A DNA stretch of 64,000 nucleotides, from contig NZ_CP063374.1 of assembly GCF_015160875.1 (NCBI RefSeq), positions 6,513,501 through 6,577,500 on the forward strand, written 5' to 3'. The notes under the pieces were generated by a model. The model was given only the letters and a program-made list of their open reading frames with translations, was not told the origin of the DNA and did not search any database. Shown piece by piece: positions 45,091 through 52,956 of this stretch. Position 1 is the first letter of the stretch. The number at the start of each line of letters is the position of its first letter. The stretch is from Streptomyces chromofuscus. Its GTDB lineage: Bacteria; Actinomycetota; Actinomycetes; Streptomycetales; Streptomycetaceae. The position numbers and the translations under genes were made by a program.

Positions 45091-45402
45091 GGAGGCGACG
45101 GTAGGCAGCGATGGGGCTTCCCGCGCGTGCCCCTGACGCCCCTCTGACGGACTTTCTGCCTCTCCTTTACGCCGTCCGGTCTCACGGCTGTCGGGAGGCG
45201 TTCCCCCCGACTGGCGCCACACGGATGCAGCCAGCGGTGCGGATCACACGCGCGTCAGGACTGCGTCAAAGCTTGCCGTTTCGGTGCGAAGAACGCGCAA
45301 GGAGCGCTCTGGTGCGGCCGGGAACGGACAGAACCTGGGCGTACCCGCGCACCGCCTCCCCGCGTGCGCGGGCCTCGACCCTTGTGAAGGAGTACGCGGC
45401 CC
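45091..45402. other. Leader region of the KimA-like gene
   Basis: These 312 bases between divergent genes hold the transport gene's promoter region and leader. I looked for the conserved parts of a c-di-AMP riboswitch of the ydaO type and could not identify them. No gene is visible. Confidence 0.5.
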
Positions 45403-47244
45403 ATGTCCGTCCTGACCTACGAGCGGGACCCGGCCCCCGCCGACGAGGAGCCGCCGGATACCGGTGAGCGCCACCGCCTGACCGCCCTGACCGGCCTCGC
45501 CGCCCTGTCGCTGGACGCGATGGCGTCGGTGGCGTACGGCCCCGAGGCGATCGTCCTGGTGCTGGCCGCCGCCGGCGCGCACGGGCTCGGGTTCACCCTG
45601 CCGGTCACCCTCGCCATCGCCGGACTGCTGGCGGTGCTGGTCGCCTCGTACCGGCAGGTCATCGCCGCGTTCCCGGACGGCGGCGGATCGTACGCCGTGG
45701 CCAAGACCCATCTGGGGCGGCGCACGAGCCTGGTGGCGGCCGCCTCGCTGGTGCTGGACTACGTGCTGAACGTCGCCGTGGCCGTGACAGCCGGCGTCGC
45801 TGCGCTGACGTCGGCCTTCCCGTCCCTCTACGGCGACCGGCTGTGGCTGTGCCTCGTCGTGCTCGCGCTGGTCACCGGTGTGAACCTGCGCGGCATCGTG
45901 GAGTCCGCGCGGGCGTTCATCGTGCCGACCGTCGTCTTCGTCGGCTCGATCCTCGTGCTGATCGGTGCCGGCCTGTTCAGGTCCGAGCCGGTGAGCACCG
46001 CCACCGCCGCGGGGCATGCGTCCGTGCTCGCGGACAACGCCACCACCGTGGGTGCGCTGCTTCTGCTGAAAGCATTCGCCTCGGGATGCTCGGCGCTCAC
46101 CGGTGTCGAGGCGATCGCCAACGCGGTGCCGTCCTTCCGGGTGTCGCGCGTCAAGCGGGCCCAGCGCGCGGAGGTCGCTCTCGGGGCCGTCCTCGGCGTG
46201 ATGCTGATCGGTCTGTCGGTGCTGATCTCCCGCTTCCACCTCCAGCCGGTGGAGGGCGTCACGGTCCTCGCCCAGCTCGCGGACGCCTCCCTCGGCCACA
46301 ACTGGGGGTTCTACGTCATCCAGTTCGCGACGATGATCCTGCTGGCCCTGTCCGCGAACACCTCCTTCGGCGGTCTGCCGGTGCTGCTGAAGCTGCTGGC
46401 CCGCGACAACTACCTGCCCCACGTCTTCGCGCTCAAGGCCGACCGGCAGGTCCACCGGCACGGCGTGCTCGCCCTGGCCCTCGTGTCCGCCGCGCTGCTG
46501 GTCTTCTCCGGCGGTGACACCAACACCCTCGTGCCGCTGTTCGCGATCGGCGTCTTCGTCGGCTTCACGATCGCCCAGGTCGGCATGGTCCGGCACTGGC
46601 GAAAAGAGCGAGGTCCTGGGTGGGGCGGCAAGGCGCTGCTCAACGGACTGGGGGCCGCACTCACCGGGATCTCGGCTGTCGTCGTCACGGCGACCAAGTT
46701 CGAGGAGGGCGCGTGGCTGATCGTGATCGCGCTGCCCTTGCTGGTCGCCGCCTTCGAGGCCGTCCACCGCGCGTACGCGCGCATCGGCGAGCGGCTGGGC
46801 CTCGGCCGGATCCCCGAGCCGCCGCACCGTGACCGGTCCGTCGTGATCGTGCCGGTGTCGGGCCTTTCCCGGCTGACCTGCGAAGCGCTCAACGCCGCGG
46901 CCTCGCTCGGCGACGAGGTGCGTGCGGTCACCGTCTGCTATCCGGATGCCGAGGACCGAGCGCAGGCCCATGCCCTGGAGCGTGCCTGGGCCGAGTGGAA
47001 CCCCGCGGTACCGCTCATCCCCCTCCCCTCCGAGCGCCGGTCCCTGGGCCGCCCGATCGCCGCGTACGTCCGCGAAACGGCCGCCGCCGAGCCCGGCACC
47101 CGCGTCACCGTCCTCATCCCCGAGGTCGAGCCGGAGCGCCTGTGGCAGCGGCTGCTGCAGAACCAGCGGGGTGCCGTGGTGGCCCACGCGGTGCGACGGG
47201 AGACAAAGGCGGTGATCTGCCGACTGAGGTTCCGCCTGTCCTGA
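45403..47244 (+). CDS. KimA-like potassium/APC-family transporter
   Basis: This 613-residue protein has about 12 membrane segments in the first 430 residues. The N-terminal SLDAMASVAYGPEAIV and YRQVIAAFPDGGGSYAV match the APC-superfamily KimA (YdaO) potassium-proton symporter pattern, and the length fits the 607 residues of the Bacillus protein. The C-terminal domain (HRDRSVVIVPVSGLSR onward) resembles a USP-like regulatory domain. The potassium role is supported by the kdp genes next to it. GAAGGAG lies upstream of the ATG. Confidence 0.8.
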   Translation: MSVLTYERDPAPADEEPPDTGERHRLTALTGLAALSLDAMASVAYGPEAIVLVLAAAGAHGLGFTLPVTLAIAGLLAVLVASYRQVIAAFPDGGGSYAVAKTHLGRRTSLVAAASLVLDYVLNVAVAVTAGVAALTSAFPSLYGDRLWLCLVVLALVTGVNLRGIVESARAFIVPTVVFVGSILVLIGAGLFRSEPVSTATAAGHASVLADNATTVGALLLLKAFASGCSALTGVEAIANAVPSFRVSRVKRAQRAEVALGAVLGVMLIGLSVLISRFHLQPVEGVTVLAQLADASLGHNWGFYVIQFATMILLALSANTSFGGLPVLLKLLARDNYLPHVFALKADRQVHRHGVLALALVSAALLVFSGGDTNTLVPLFAIGVFVGFTIAQVGMVRHWRKERGPGWGGKALLNGLGAALTGISAVVVTATKFEEGAWLIVIALPLLVAAFEAVHRAYARIGERLGLGRIPEPPHRDRSVVIVPVSGLSRLTCEALNAAASLGDEVRAVTVCYPDAEDRAQAHALERAWAEWNPAVPLIPLPSERRSLGRPIAAYVRETAAAEPGTRVTVLIPEVEPERLWQRLLQNQRGAVVAHAVRRETKAVICRLRFRLS

Positions 47245-47255
47245 CGGCATTCACC

Positions 47256-47289
47256 CGTACGGCCCGCACCTCGCCGTGCGGGCCGTACG
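47256..47289 (+). terminator. Hairpin after the KimA-like gene
   Basis: A perfect 14-bp stem (CGTACGGCCCGCAC and its complement) with a 6-base loop starts 12 bases after the stop codon. Confidence 0.75.
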
Positions 47290-47314
47290 CCGTTTCCGCA
47301 GGGTGAAGGGGCGA

Positions 47315-47363
47315 CGTAAGAGATGTGTCAAAGATGTCCCGGCCGCCGTAAGAGACCCGTCAA
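47315..47363 (+). repeat. Pair of 17-bp direct repeats upstream of kdp
   Basis: CGTAAGAGATGTGTCAA at 47315-47331 and CGTAAGAGACCCGTCAA at 47347-47363 share 14 of 17 bases and are 32 bp apart, about three helical turns. They lie 80-125 bases before the first kdp start. Position and form suggest a binding site for a dimeric response regulator, most likely KdpE. Confidence 0.55.
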
Positions 47364-47440
47364 CGGCGGCCGAATCCGGCCAGAGAGGCACTTTCCTCTA
47401 CTTGTCCGATTCACTTCCGAACCTCATCTAGGAGTTCGCG

Positions 47441-47524
47441 ATGGCCGACGTGGCCTTCGTCGTCACCACGATCGCGGCGTTCGCGCTGGTGGCTCTCGTC
47501 GCCAAGGGGGTGACGAAGCTGTGA
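47441..47524 (+). CDS. 27-residue membrane peptide upstream of kdpF
   Basis: An ATG at 47441 with AGGAG 6 bases upstream opens a 27-residue frame, MADVAFVVTTIAAFALVALV plus AKGVTKL, a single membrane helix with a basic end. Its stop overlaps the kdpF start as GTGA. It resembles short hydrophobic peptides that precede kdpF in other Streptomyces. It could be a second small Kdp subunit or a coupling leader. Confidence 0.7.
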   Translation: MADVAFVVTTIAAFALVALVAKGVTKL

Positions 47525-47610
47525 CCGCCGAGAACATCGTCGGCCTGATCGTGGCCGTCGCCCTGCTGGGCTATCTCGTCCTCGCCCTGATCTTCCCGGA
47601 GAGGTTCTGA
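47521..47610 (+). CDS. kdpF: KdpF, small subunit of the potassium ATPase
   Basis: A 29-residue peptide, VTAENIVGLIVAVALLGYLV and ALIFPERF, is one membrane helix and ends with the ALIFPERF motif typical of KdpF. The GTG at 47521 overlaps the preceding peptide's stop. KdpF stabilises the KdpABC complex. Confidence 0.9.
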   Translation: MTAENIVGLIVAVALLGYLVLALIFPERF

Positions 47611-47618
47611 GCAGCGAT

Positions 47619-49283
47619 ATGGGTCCCGTACTTGCCGGCGTGCTCCAGCTGCTCGCGCTCGTCGCGGCACTGGCGCTCGCCTACCGTCCCCTCGGCGACT
47701 ACATGGCCAAGGTCTACTCCTCCGACAAGCACTGGCGCGTGGAGAAGTGGATCTACAAGGGCATCGGCGCCAACCCCAGTACGGAGATGCGCTGGCCCGC
47801 GTACCTGCGCGGTGTGCTGGCCTTCTCGGCTGCCGGAGTCCTCTTCCTCTACCTGCTGCAGCGGCTCCAGGGCGTTCTGCCCGGCTCGCTGGGCTTCTCC
47901 GCCATCGACCCGGACCAGGCGTTCAACACCGCCGCGTCGTTCGTGTCGAACACCAACTGGCAGTCGTACTACGGCGAGCAGGCCATGGGCCACGTCGTGC
48001 AGACGGCCGGTCTGGCCGTGCAGAACTTTGTCTCCGCGGCCGTGGGTATGGCCGTCGCCGTGGCGCTCGTCAGGGGCTTCGCACGGTCGCGCAGCGGTGA
48101 GCTCGGCAACTTCTGGTCCGACATGGTGCGCGGTGTGACCCGCATCCTGCTGCCCATCTCGGTGATCGCCGCGATCGTCCTGGTGGCCTGCGGCGCGATC
48201 CAGAACTTTTCGGGCATCCACGAGGTCGGCCAGTTCATGGGCGGCTCGCAGGAGTGGAACGGCGGCGCGGTGGCGTCCCAGGAGGCGATCAAGGAGCTGG
48301 GGACGAACGGTGGCGGCTACTTCAACGCCAACTCCGCCCACCCGTTCGAGAACCCCACTCCGTTCTCCAACCTGTTCGAGATCTTCCTGATCCTGGTCAT
48401 CCCGTTCTCGTTGACCCGCACCTTCGGTGTCATGGTCGGCTCGGTGAAGCAGGGGTACGCGATCCTCGGCACGATGGGCGTGATCTGGCTCGGCTTCGTC
48501 GCCCTGATGATGTGGACCGAGTTCGCCCACCCGGGCCCCGCCTTCGACATCGCGGGCGGCGCGATGGAGGGCAAGGAGGTCCGCTTCGGTGTCAGCACCT
48601 CGTCGATCTGGGCGGTCTCCACGACCCTCACCTCGACCGGTGCGGTGAACTCCTTCCATTCCTCCTTCACCGGCTTCGGCGGCGGCATCCAGTTGCTCGG
48701 CATGCAGCTGGGCGAGATCGCACCCGGTGGTGTGGGCTCCGGCCTCTACGGCATGCTGATCATGGCGGTCATCGCCGTGTTCATCGCCGGCCTGATGGTG
48801 GGCCGTACGCCCGAGTACCTGGGCAAGAAGATCGGCACCCGTGAGATCAAGCTGGCCGCCTGCTACATCCTCATCACCCCGGCACTGGTGCTTATCTTCA
48901 CCGCGTTCGCGATGGCCCTGCCGACCCCGGGCAACTCGATGACCAACAGCGGGGCGCACGGGTTCTCCGAGATCCTGTACGCCTACAGCTCGGGCGCCAA
49001 CAACAACGGCTCGGCCTTCGCCGGCCTGAACGCCGACACCCAGTGGTTCAACACCACGATCGGCCTCGCGATGCTGCTCGGCCGCTTCCTGCCGATGGTG
49101 TTCGTCCTGGCACTGGCGGGTTCGCTGGCCGAGCAGAAGCCCATCCCGGCCACCGCGGGCACTCTGCGCACCGAGAAGCCGCTGTTCACCGGCCTGCTGG
49201 TGGGCGCGATCCTGATCATCACCGGTCTGACGTACTTCCCGGCGCTAGCGCTGGGCCCGCTCGCCGAGGGGCTGGCGGCATGA
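47619..49283 (+). CDS. kdpA: KdpA, potassium-translocating subunit
   Basis: This 554-residue protein has about ten membrane helices and the KdpA selectivity-filter style motifs FVSNTNWQSY, TNGGGYFNANSAHPFENP and FHSSFTGFGGGIQ. It forms the potassium channel of the high-affinity Kdp ATPase. The gene starts 8 bases after kdpF and overlaps kdpB by ATGA. Confidence 0.97.
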   Translation: MGPVLAGVLQLLALVAALALAYRPLGDYMAKVYSSDKHWRVEKWIYKGIGANPSTEMRWPAYLRGVLAFSAAGVLFLYLLQRLQGVLPGSLGFSAIDPDQAFNTAASFVSNTNWQSYYGEQAMGHVVQTAGLAVQNFVSAAVGMAVAVALVRGFARSRSGELGNFWSDMVRGVTRILLPISVIAAIVLVACGAIQNFSGIHEVGQFMGGSQEWNGGAVASQEAIKELGTNGGGYFNANSAHPFENPTPFSNLFEIFLILVIPFSLTRTFGVMVGSVKQGYAILGTMGVIWLGFVALMMWTEFAHPGPAFDIAGGAMEGKEVRFGVSTSSIWAVSTTLTSTGAVNSFHSSFTGFGGGIQLLGMQLGEIAPGGVGSGLYGMLIMAVIAVFIAGLMVGRTPEYLGKKIGTREIKLAACYILITPALVLIFTAFAMALPTPGNSMTNSGAHGFSEILYAYSSGANNNGSAFAGLNADTQWFNTTIGLAMLLGRFLPMVFVLALAGSLAEQKPIPATAGTLRTEKPLFTGLLVGAILIITGLTYFPALALGPLAEGLAA

Positions 49284-51418
49284 CCACGCGTACACAGAAG
49301 CAAGAGGACTCGATGTCCACAGCCACCACTCCGACCCGGGCGCCGCACAGCGACGTACCCACCGGGCACAAGACTCCCGAGGGCCGTGTCGGCGCGGGCC
49401 TCTTCGATCCCAAGCAGCTCATCAAGTCCTTGCCGGACGCTTTCCGCAAGCTCGACCCACGGGTGATGATCAAGTCGCCCGTGATGTTCGTGGTGTGGAT
49501 CGGCTCGGCCCTGACGACCGTCTTCTCGTTCACGGACCCGGGCGACTGGTTCGGCTGGACCATCAGCGCCTGGTTGTGGCTGACCGTGATCTTCGCCAAC
49601 CTGGCGGAGGCGGTCGCCGAGGGCCGTGGCAAGGCCCAGGCCGACACACTGCGCAAGGCCAAGACCGACACCGTGGCCCGGCGGCTCCTCAAGGACGGCT
49701 CCGAGGAACAGGTCCCGGGCACGGATCTGAAGATCGGCGACCTTGTGGTCTGCGAGGCGGGCGACATCATCCCCGGCGACGGTGACGTCGTCGAGGGCGT
49801 CGCGTCCGTCGACGAGTCGGCGATCACCGGTGAGTCTGCGCCGGTCATCCGCGAGTCCGGCGGCGACCGCTCGGCGGTCACCGGCGGTACGAAGGTGCTG
49901 TCCGACCGCATAGTCATCAAGATCACGACGAAGCCTGGCGAGACCTTCATCGACCGGATGATCAACCTGGTCGAAGGAGCTGCCCGGCAGAAGACGCCCA
50001 ACGAGATCGCGCTGAACATCCTGCTCGCCTCGCTGGCGATCGTCTTCCTGCTCGCCGTCGCGACCCTGCCGCCGTTCGCGGACTACGCGGGCACGCACCT
50101 GACGATGGTCGTGCTGGTGGCGCTGCTGGTCTGCCTCATTCCGACCACCATCGGCGCCCTGCTCTCCGCGATCGGCATCGCGGGCATGGACCGGCTGGTG
50201 CAGCGCAACGTCCTGGCGATGTCCGGCCGGGCGGTCGAGGCCGCCGGTGACGTGTCCACTCTGCTGCTGGACAAGACCGGCACCATCACGCTCGGCAACC
50301 GGCAGGCGTCCGAGTTCGTGCCGGTGCGCGGTACGACCGAGGCCCAGGTCGCGGACGCCGCGCAGCTGTCGTCGCTGGCCGACGAGACGCCCGAGGGACG
50401 CTCCATCGTCGTACTGGCGAAGGAGAAGTACGGGCTGCGGGAGCGCCACCAGGGCGAGCTGGCGAACGCCGAGTGGATCGCCTTCACCGCCCAGACCCGG
50501 ATGTCGGGCGTGGATGTGGACGGCCAGAAGATCCGCAAGGGCGCGGCAGGTTCGGTCATCGCCTGGGTTCAGGAACGGGGCGGAATGGTCACCGACGACG
50601 CCGACACGTTGGCCAACCGCATCTCAGAGGCGGGCGGTACCCCGCTGCTGGTCGCTGTGGAGGACACCGACGGCGCCCGCGTCCTGGGTGTCATCCACCT
50701 GAAGGACGTGGTCAAGGACGGCATGCGGGAGCGGTTCGAGGAACTGCGCCGCATGGGCATCAAGACCGTCATGATCACGGGGGACAACCCGCTGACCGCC
50801 AAGGCGATCGCCGAGGAGGCGGGCGTGGACGACTTCCTCGCGGAGGCCACTCCCGAGGACAAGATGGCGCTGATCAAGCGGGAGCAGGCCGGCGGCAAGC
50901 TGGTCGCTATGACCGGTGACGGCACCAACGACGCCCCGGCCCTCGCGCAGGCGGACGTCGGCGTGGCGATGAACACCGGTACGTCGGCCGCCAAGGAGGC
51001 CGGCAACATGGTCGACCTCGACTCCAACCCGACCAAGCTCATCGAGATCGTCGAGATCGGCAAGCAACTCCTCATCACCCGGGGCGCGTTGACGACCTTC
51101 TCCATCGCCAACGACGTCGCGAAGTACTTCGCGATCATCCCGGCGCTGTTCGCGGCCGTCCACCCGGGCCTGGACAAGCTCAACATCATGGGCCTGTCCT
51201 CGCCGGACTCCGCGATCCTGTCGGCCGTCATCTTCAACGCCCTGATCATCATCGCGCTGGTGCCGCTCTCCCTGAAGGGCGTGCAGTACCGGCCGGTCAG
51301 CGCCGACAAGATGCTCCGGCGCAACCTCACCATCTACGGCATGGGTGGACTGATCGCCCCGTTCATCGGCATCAAGATCATCGACCTGCTCATCTCTCTG
51401 ATCCCCGGGATCGGGTGA
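49280..51418 (+). CDS. kdpB: KdpB, P-type ATPase subunit
   Basis: This 712-residue P-type ATPase has the phosphorylation motif DKTGTITLGNRQA, the TGES-type actuator loop (AITGESAPV) and GDGTNDAPALAQAD in the hinge. It energises potassium entry through KdpA. The ATG at 49280 overlaps the kdpA stop; the longer frame upstream lies inside kdpA. Confidence 0.97.
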   Translation: MTTRTQKQEDSMSTATTPTRAPHSDVPTGHKTPEGRVGAGLFDPKQLIKSLPDAFRKLDPRVMIKSPVMFVVWIGSALTTVFSFTDPGDWFGWTISAWLWLTVIFANLAEAVAEGRGKAQADTLRKAKTDTVARRLLKDGSEEQVPGTDLKIGDLVVCEAGDIIPGDGDVVEGVASVDESAITGESAPVIRESGGDRSAVTGGTKVLSDRIVIKITTKPGETFIDRMINLVEGAARQKTPNEIALNILLASLAIVFLLAVATLPPFADYAGTHLTMVVLVALLVCLIPTTIGALLSAIGIAGMDRLVQRNVLAMSGRAVEAAGDVSTLLLDKTGTITLGNRQASEFVPVRGTTEAQVADAAQLSSLADETPEGRSIVVLAKEKYGLRERHQGELANAEWIAFTAQTRMSGVDVDGQKIRKGAAGSVIAWVQERGGMVTDDADTLANRISEAGGTPLLVAVEDTDGARVLGVIHLKDVVKDGMRERFEELRRMGIKTVMITGDNPLTAKAIAEEAGVDDFLAEATPEDKMALIKREQAGGKLVAMTGDGTNDAPALAQADVGVAMNTGTSAAKEAGNMVDLDSNPTKLIEIVEIGKQLLITRGALTTFSIANDVAKYFAIIPALFAAVHPGLDKLNIMGLSSPDSAILSAVIFNALIIIALVPLSLKGVQYRPVSADKMLRRNLTIYGMGGLIAPFIGIKIIDLLISLIPGIG

Positions 51419-51424
51419 AGGATC

Positions 51425-52093
51425 ATGAACAACTCCCTCGCGAACACCGCCCGGTTGCTCGGCGCGGGCCTGCGTGCCCTGCTCGTGCTGACCCTGGTGA
51501 CGGGCGTCATCTACCCGCTGGTCGTGACCGGCATCGCCCAGGCGCTGTTCAACGACAAGGCGAACGGCTCGGAGATCGAGGCGGACGGCAAGGTCGTCGG
51601 TTCGTCCCTGATCGGCCAGGCGTACAACCTGCCGCTGAAGGAGGGGCAGGAGACCCCGGATCCGGACCTGAAGTGGTTCCAGGGCCGCCCGCAGAACGGC
51701 CTCGGCGCCAACAGCGTCAACACCCAGTACAAGCTGATCCTGTCCGGCGCCACCAACCGCTCCGCGGAAAACAAAGAGCTGATCCAGTGGGTGAAGGACG
51801 CCCAGGCGGCCGTCATCAAGGACAACTCCACACGGGGCTACACGGTGAAGCCGTCCGACGTGCCCGCCGACGCGGTCACCTCCTCCGGCTCCGGCCTGGA
51901 CCCGGACATCTCGCCCGAGTACGCCGACATCCAGGTCCACCGGGTCGCCGAGAGGAACGGCCTGTCCGTGGCCCAGGTCCAGAAACTGGTGGACGAGCAC
52001 ACCGAGGGCCGCACGCTCGGCTTCCTGGGTGAGCCCCGGGTGAACGTCCTCGACCTCAACATCGCGCTCAAGGAACTCGTCGCGAAGAGCTGA
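51425..52093 (+). CDS. kdpC: KdpC, potassium ATPase accessory subunit
   Basis: This 222-residue protein has one N-terminal membrane helix (LLVLTLVTGVIYPLVVTGI) and the KdpC pattern WFQGRPQNGLGANSVN and PEYADIQVHRVAERNGL. It joins KdpA and KdpB in the complex. It starts 6 bases after kdpB. Confidence 0.96.
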   Translation: MNNSLANTARLLGAGLRALLVLTLVTGVIYPLVVTGIAQALFNDKANGSEIEADGKVVGSSLIGQAYNLPLKEGQETPDPDLKWFQGRPQNGLGANSVNTQYKLILSGATNRSAENKELIQWVKDAQAAVIKDNSTRGYTVKPSDVPADAVTSSGSGLDPDISPEYADIQVHRVAERNGLSVAQVQKLVDEHTEGRTLGFLGEPRVNVLDLNIALKELVAKS

Positions 52094-52212
52094 CGGGTTC
52101 GAACCGAACCATGCGGGGTCGGCGGCCGGGGCACCCTCGGATCCGCCGGCCCCCACCGCCATGAAGGCCCGCGGACCGATCCGGCCCGTGCACGACAGGA
52201 AGGCGCACACCG

Positions 52213-52896
52213 ATGACCCGGGTGCTGGTCGTGGAGGACGACCCCCAGCTCGTCCGCGCGCTTGTCATCAACATGCAGGCCCGCCACTACGGCGTTGACG
52301 CGGCCCCCGACGGGACCACGGCCCTCCGGCTGGCGGCCGCACGCCAGCCCGACGTGGTGATGCTCGACCTCGGCCTGCCCGACATGGACGGCGTAGACGT
52401 CGTCAGAGCCCTGCGCGGCTGGACCCGCGTCCCCATCCTGGTGCTGTCGGCGCGTAGCGCCTCCGAGGAGAAGGTGGCCGCGCTGGACGCGGGCGCCGAC
52501 GACTACATCACCAAACCGTTCGGCATGGAGGAGCTGCTGGCCCGGCTGCGCGCCGCCGTGCGCCGCACGGAGTCCGTGCCGCTCGCACCCGAGATGACGC
52601 TGATCAGGACGGAAGACTTCACCGTCGACCTGGTGGCCAAGAAGGCCACCAGGCAGGGGCACGACGTACGTCTCACACCGACCGAATGGCACTTGCTGGA
52701 GATCCTGATCACCAGCCCCGGCCGCCTCGTCACACAGAAGGACCTGCTCCAGGAGGTGTGGGGGGTGACTCAGAGTAACAAGACCAACTACCTGCGCGTC
52801 TACATGGCGCAGCTCCGCCGCAAACTGGAGGCGGACCCCTCCCACCCCCGCTACCTCATCACCGAGCCGGGGATGGGCTACCGCTTCGAGGCGTGA
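52213..52896 (+). CDS. kdpE: KdpE response regulator, copy 1
   Basis: This 227-residue OmpR/PhoB-type regulator has the phosphoacceptor Asp in MLDLGLPDMDG and a winged helix ending ITEPGMGYRFEA. It is very close to the second copy at 55536, sharing the receiver end DDYxTKPFGM. It is the natural activator of the kdpFABC genes and follows kdpC by 119 bases. Confidence 0.92.
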   Translation: MTRVLVVEDDPQLVRALVINMQARHYGVDAAPDGTTALRLAAARQPDVVMLDLGLPDMDGVDVVRALRGWTRVPILVLSARSASEEKVAALDAGADDYITKPFGMEELLARLRAAVRRTESVPLAPEMTLIRTEDFTVDLVAKKATRQGHDVRLTPTEWHLLEILITSPGRLVTQKDLLQEVWGVTQSNKTNYLRVYMAQLRRKLEADPSHPRYLITEPGMGYRFEA

Positions 52897-52956
52897 GCCC
52901 GTCCCTCCCCACCGCCGGGACCGCACACGAGAGCCGACGAGAGCAGAGACGAGAAC

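Noticed and set aside
45091..45402. Possible c-di-AMP riboswitch before the KimA-like gene
   Set aside because: I could not find the conserved paired elements of the ydaO family, so no riboswitch is called.
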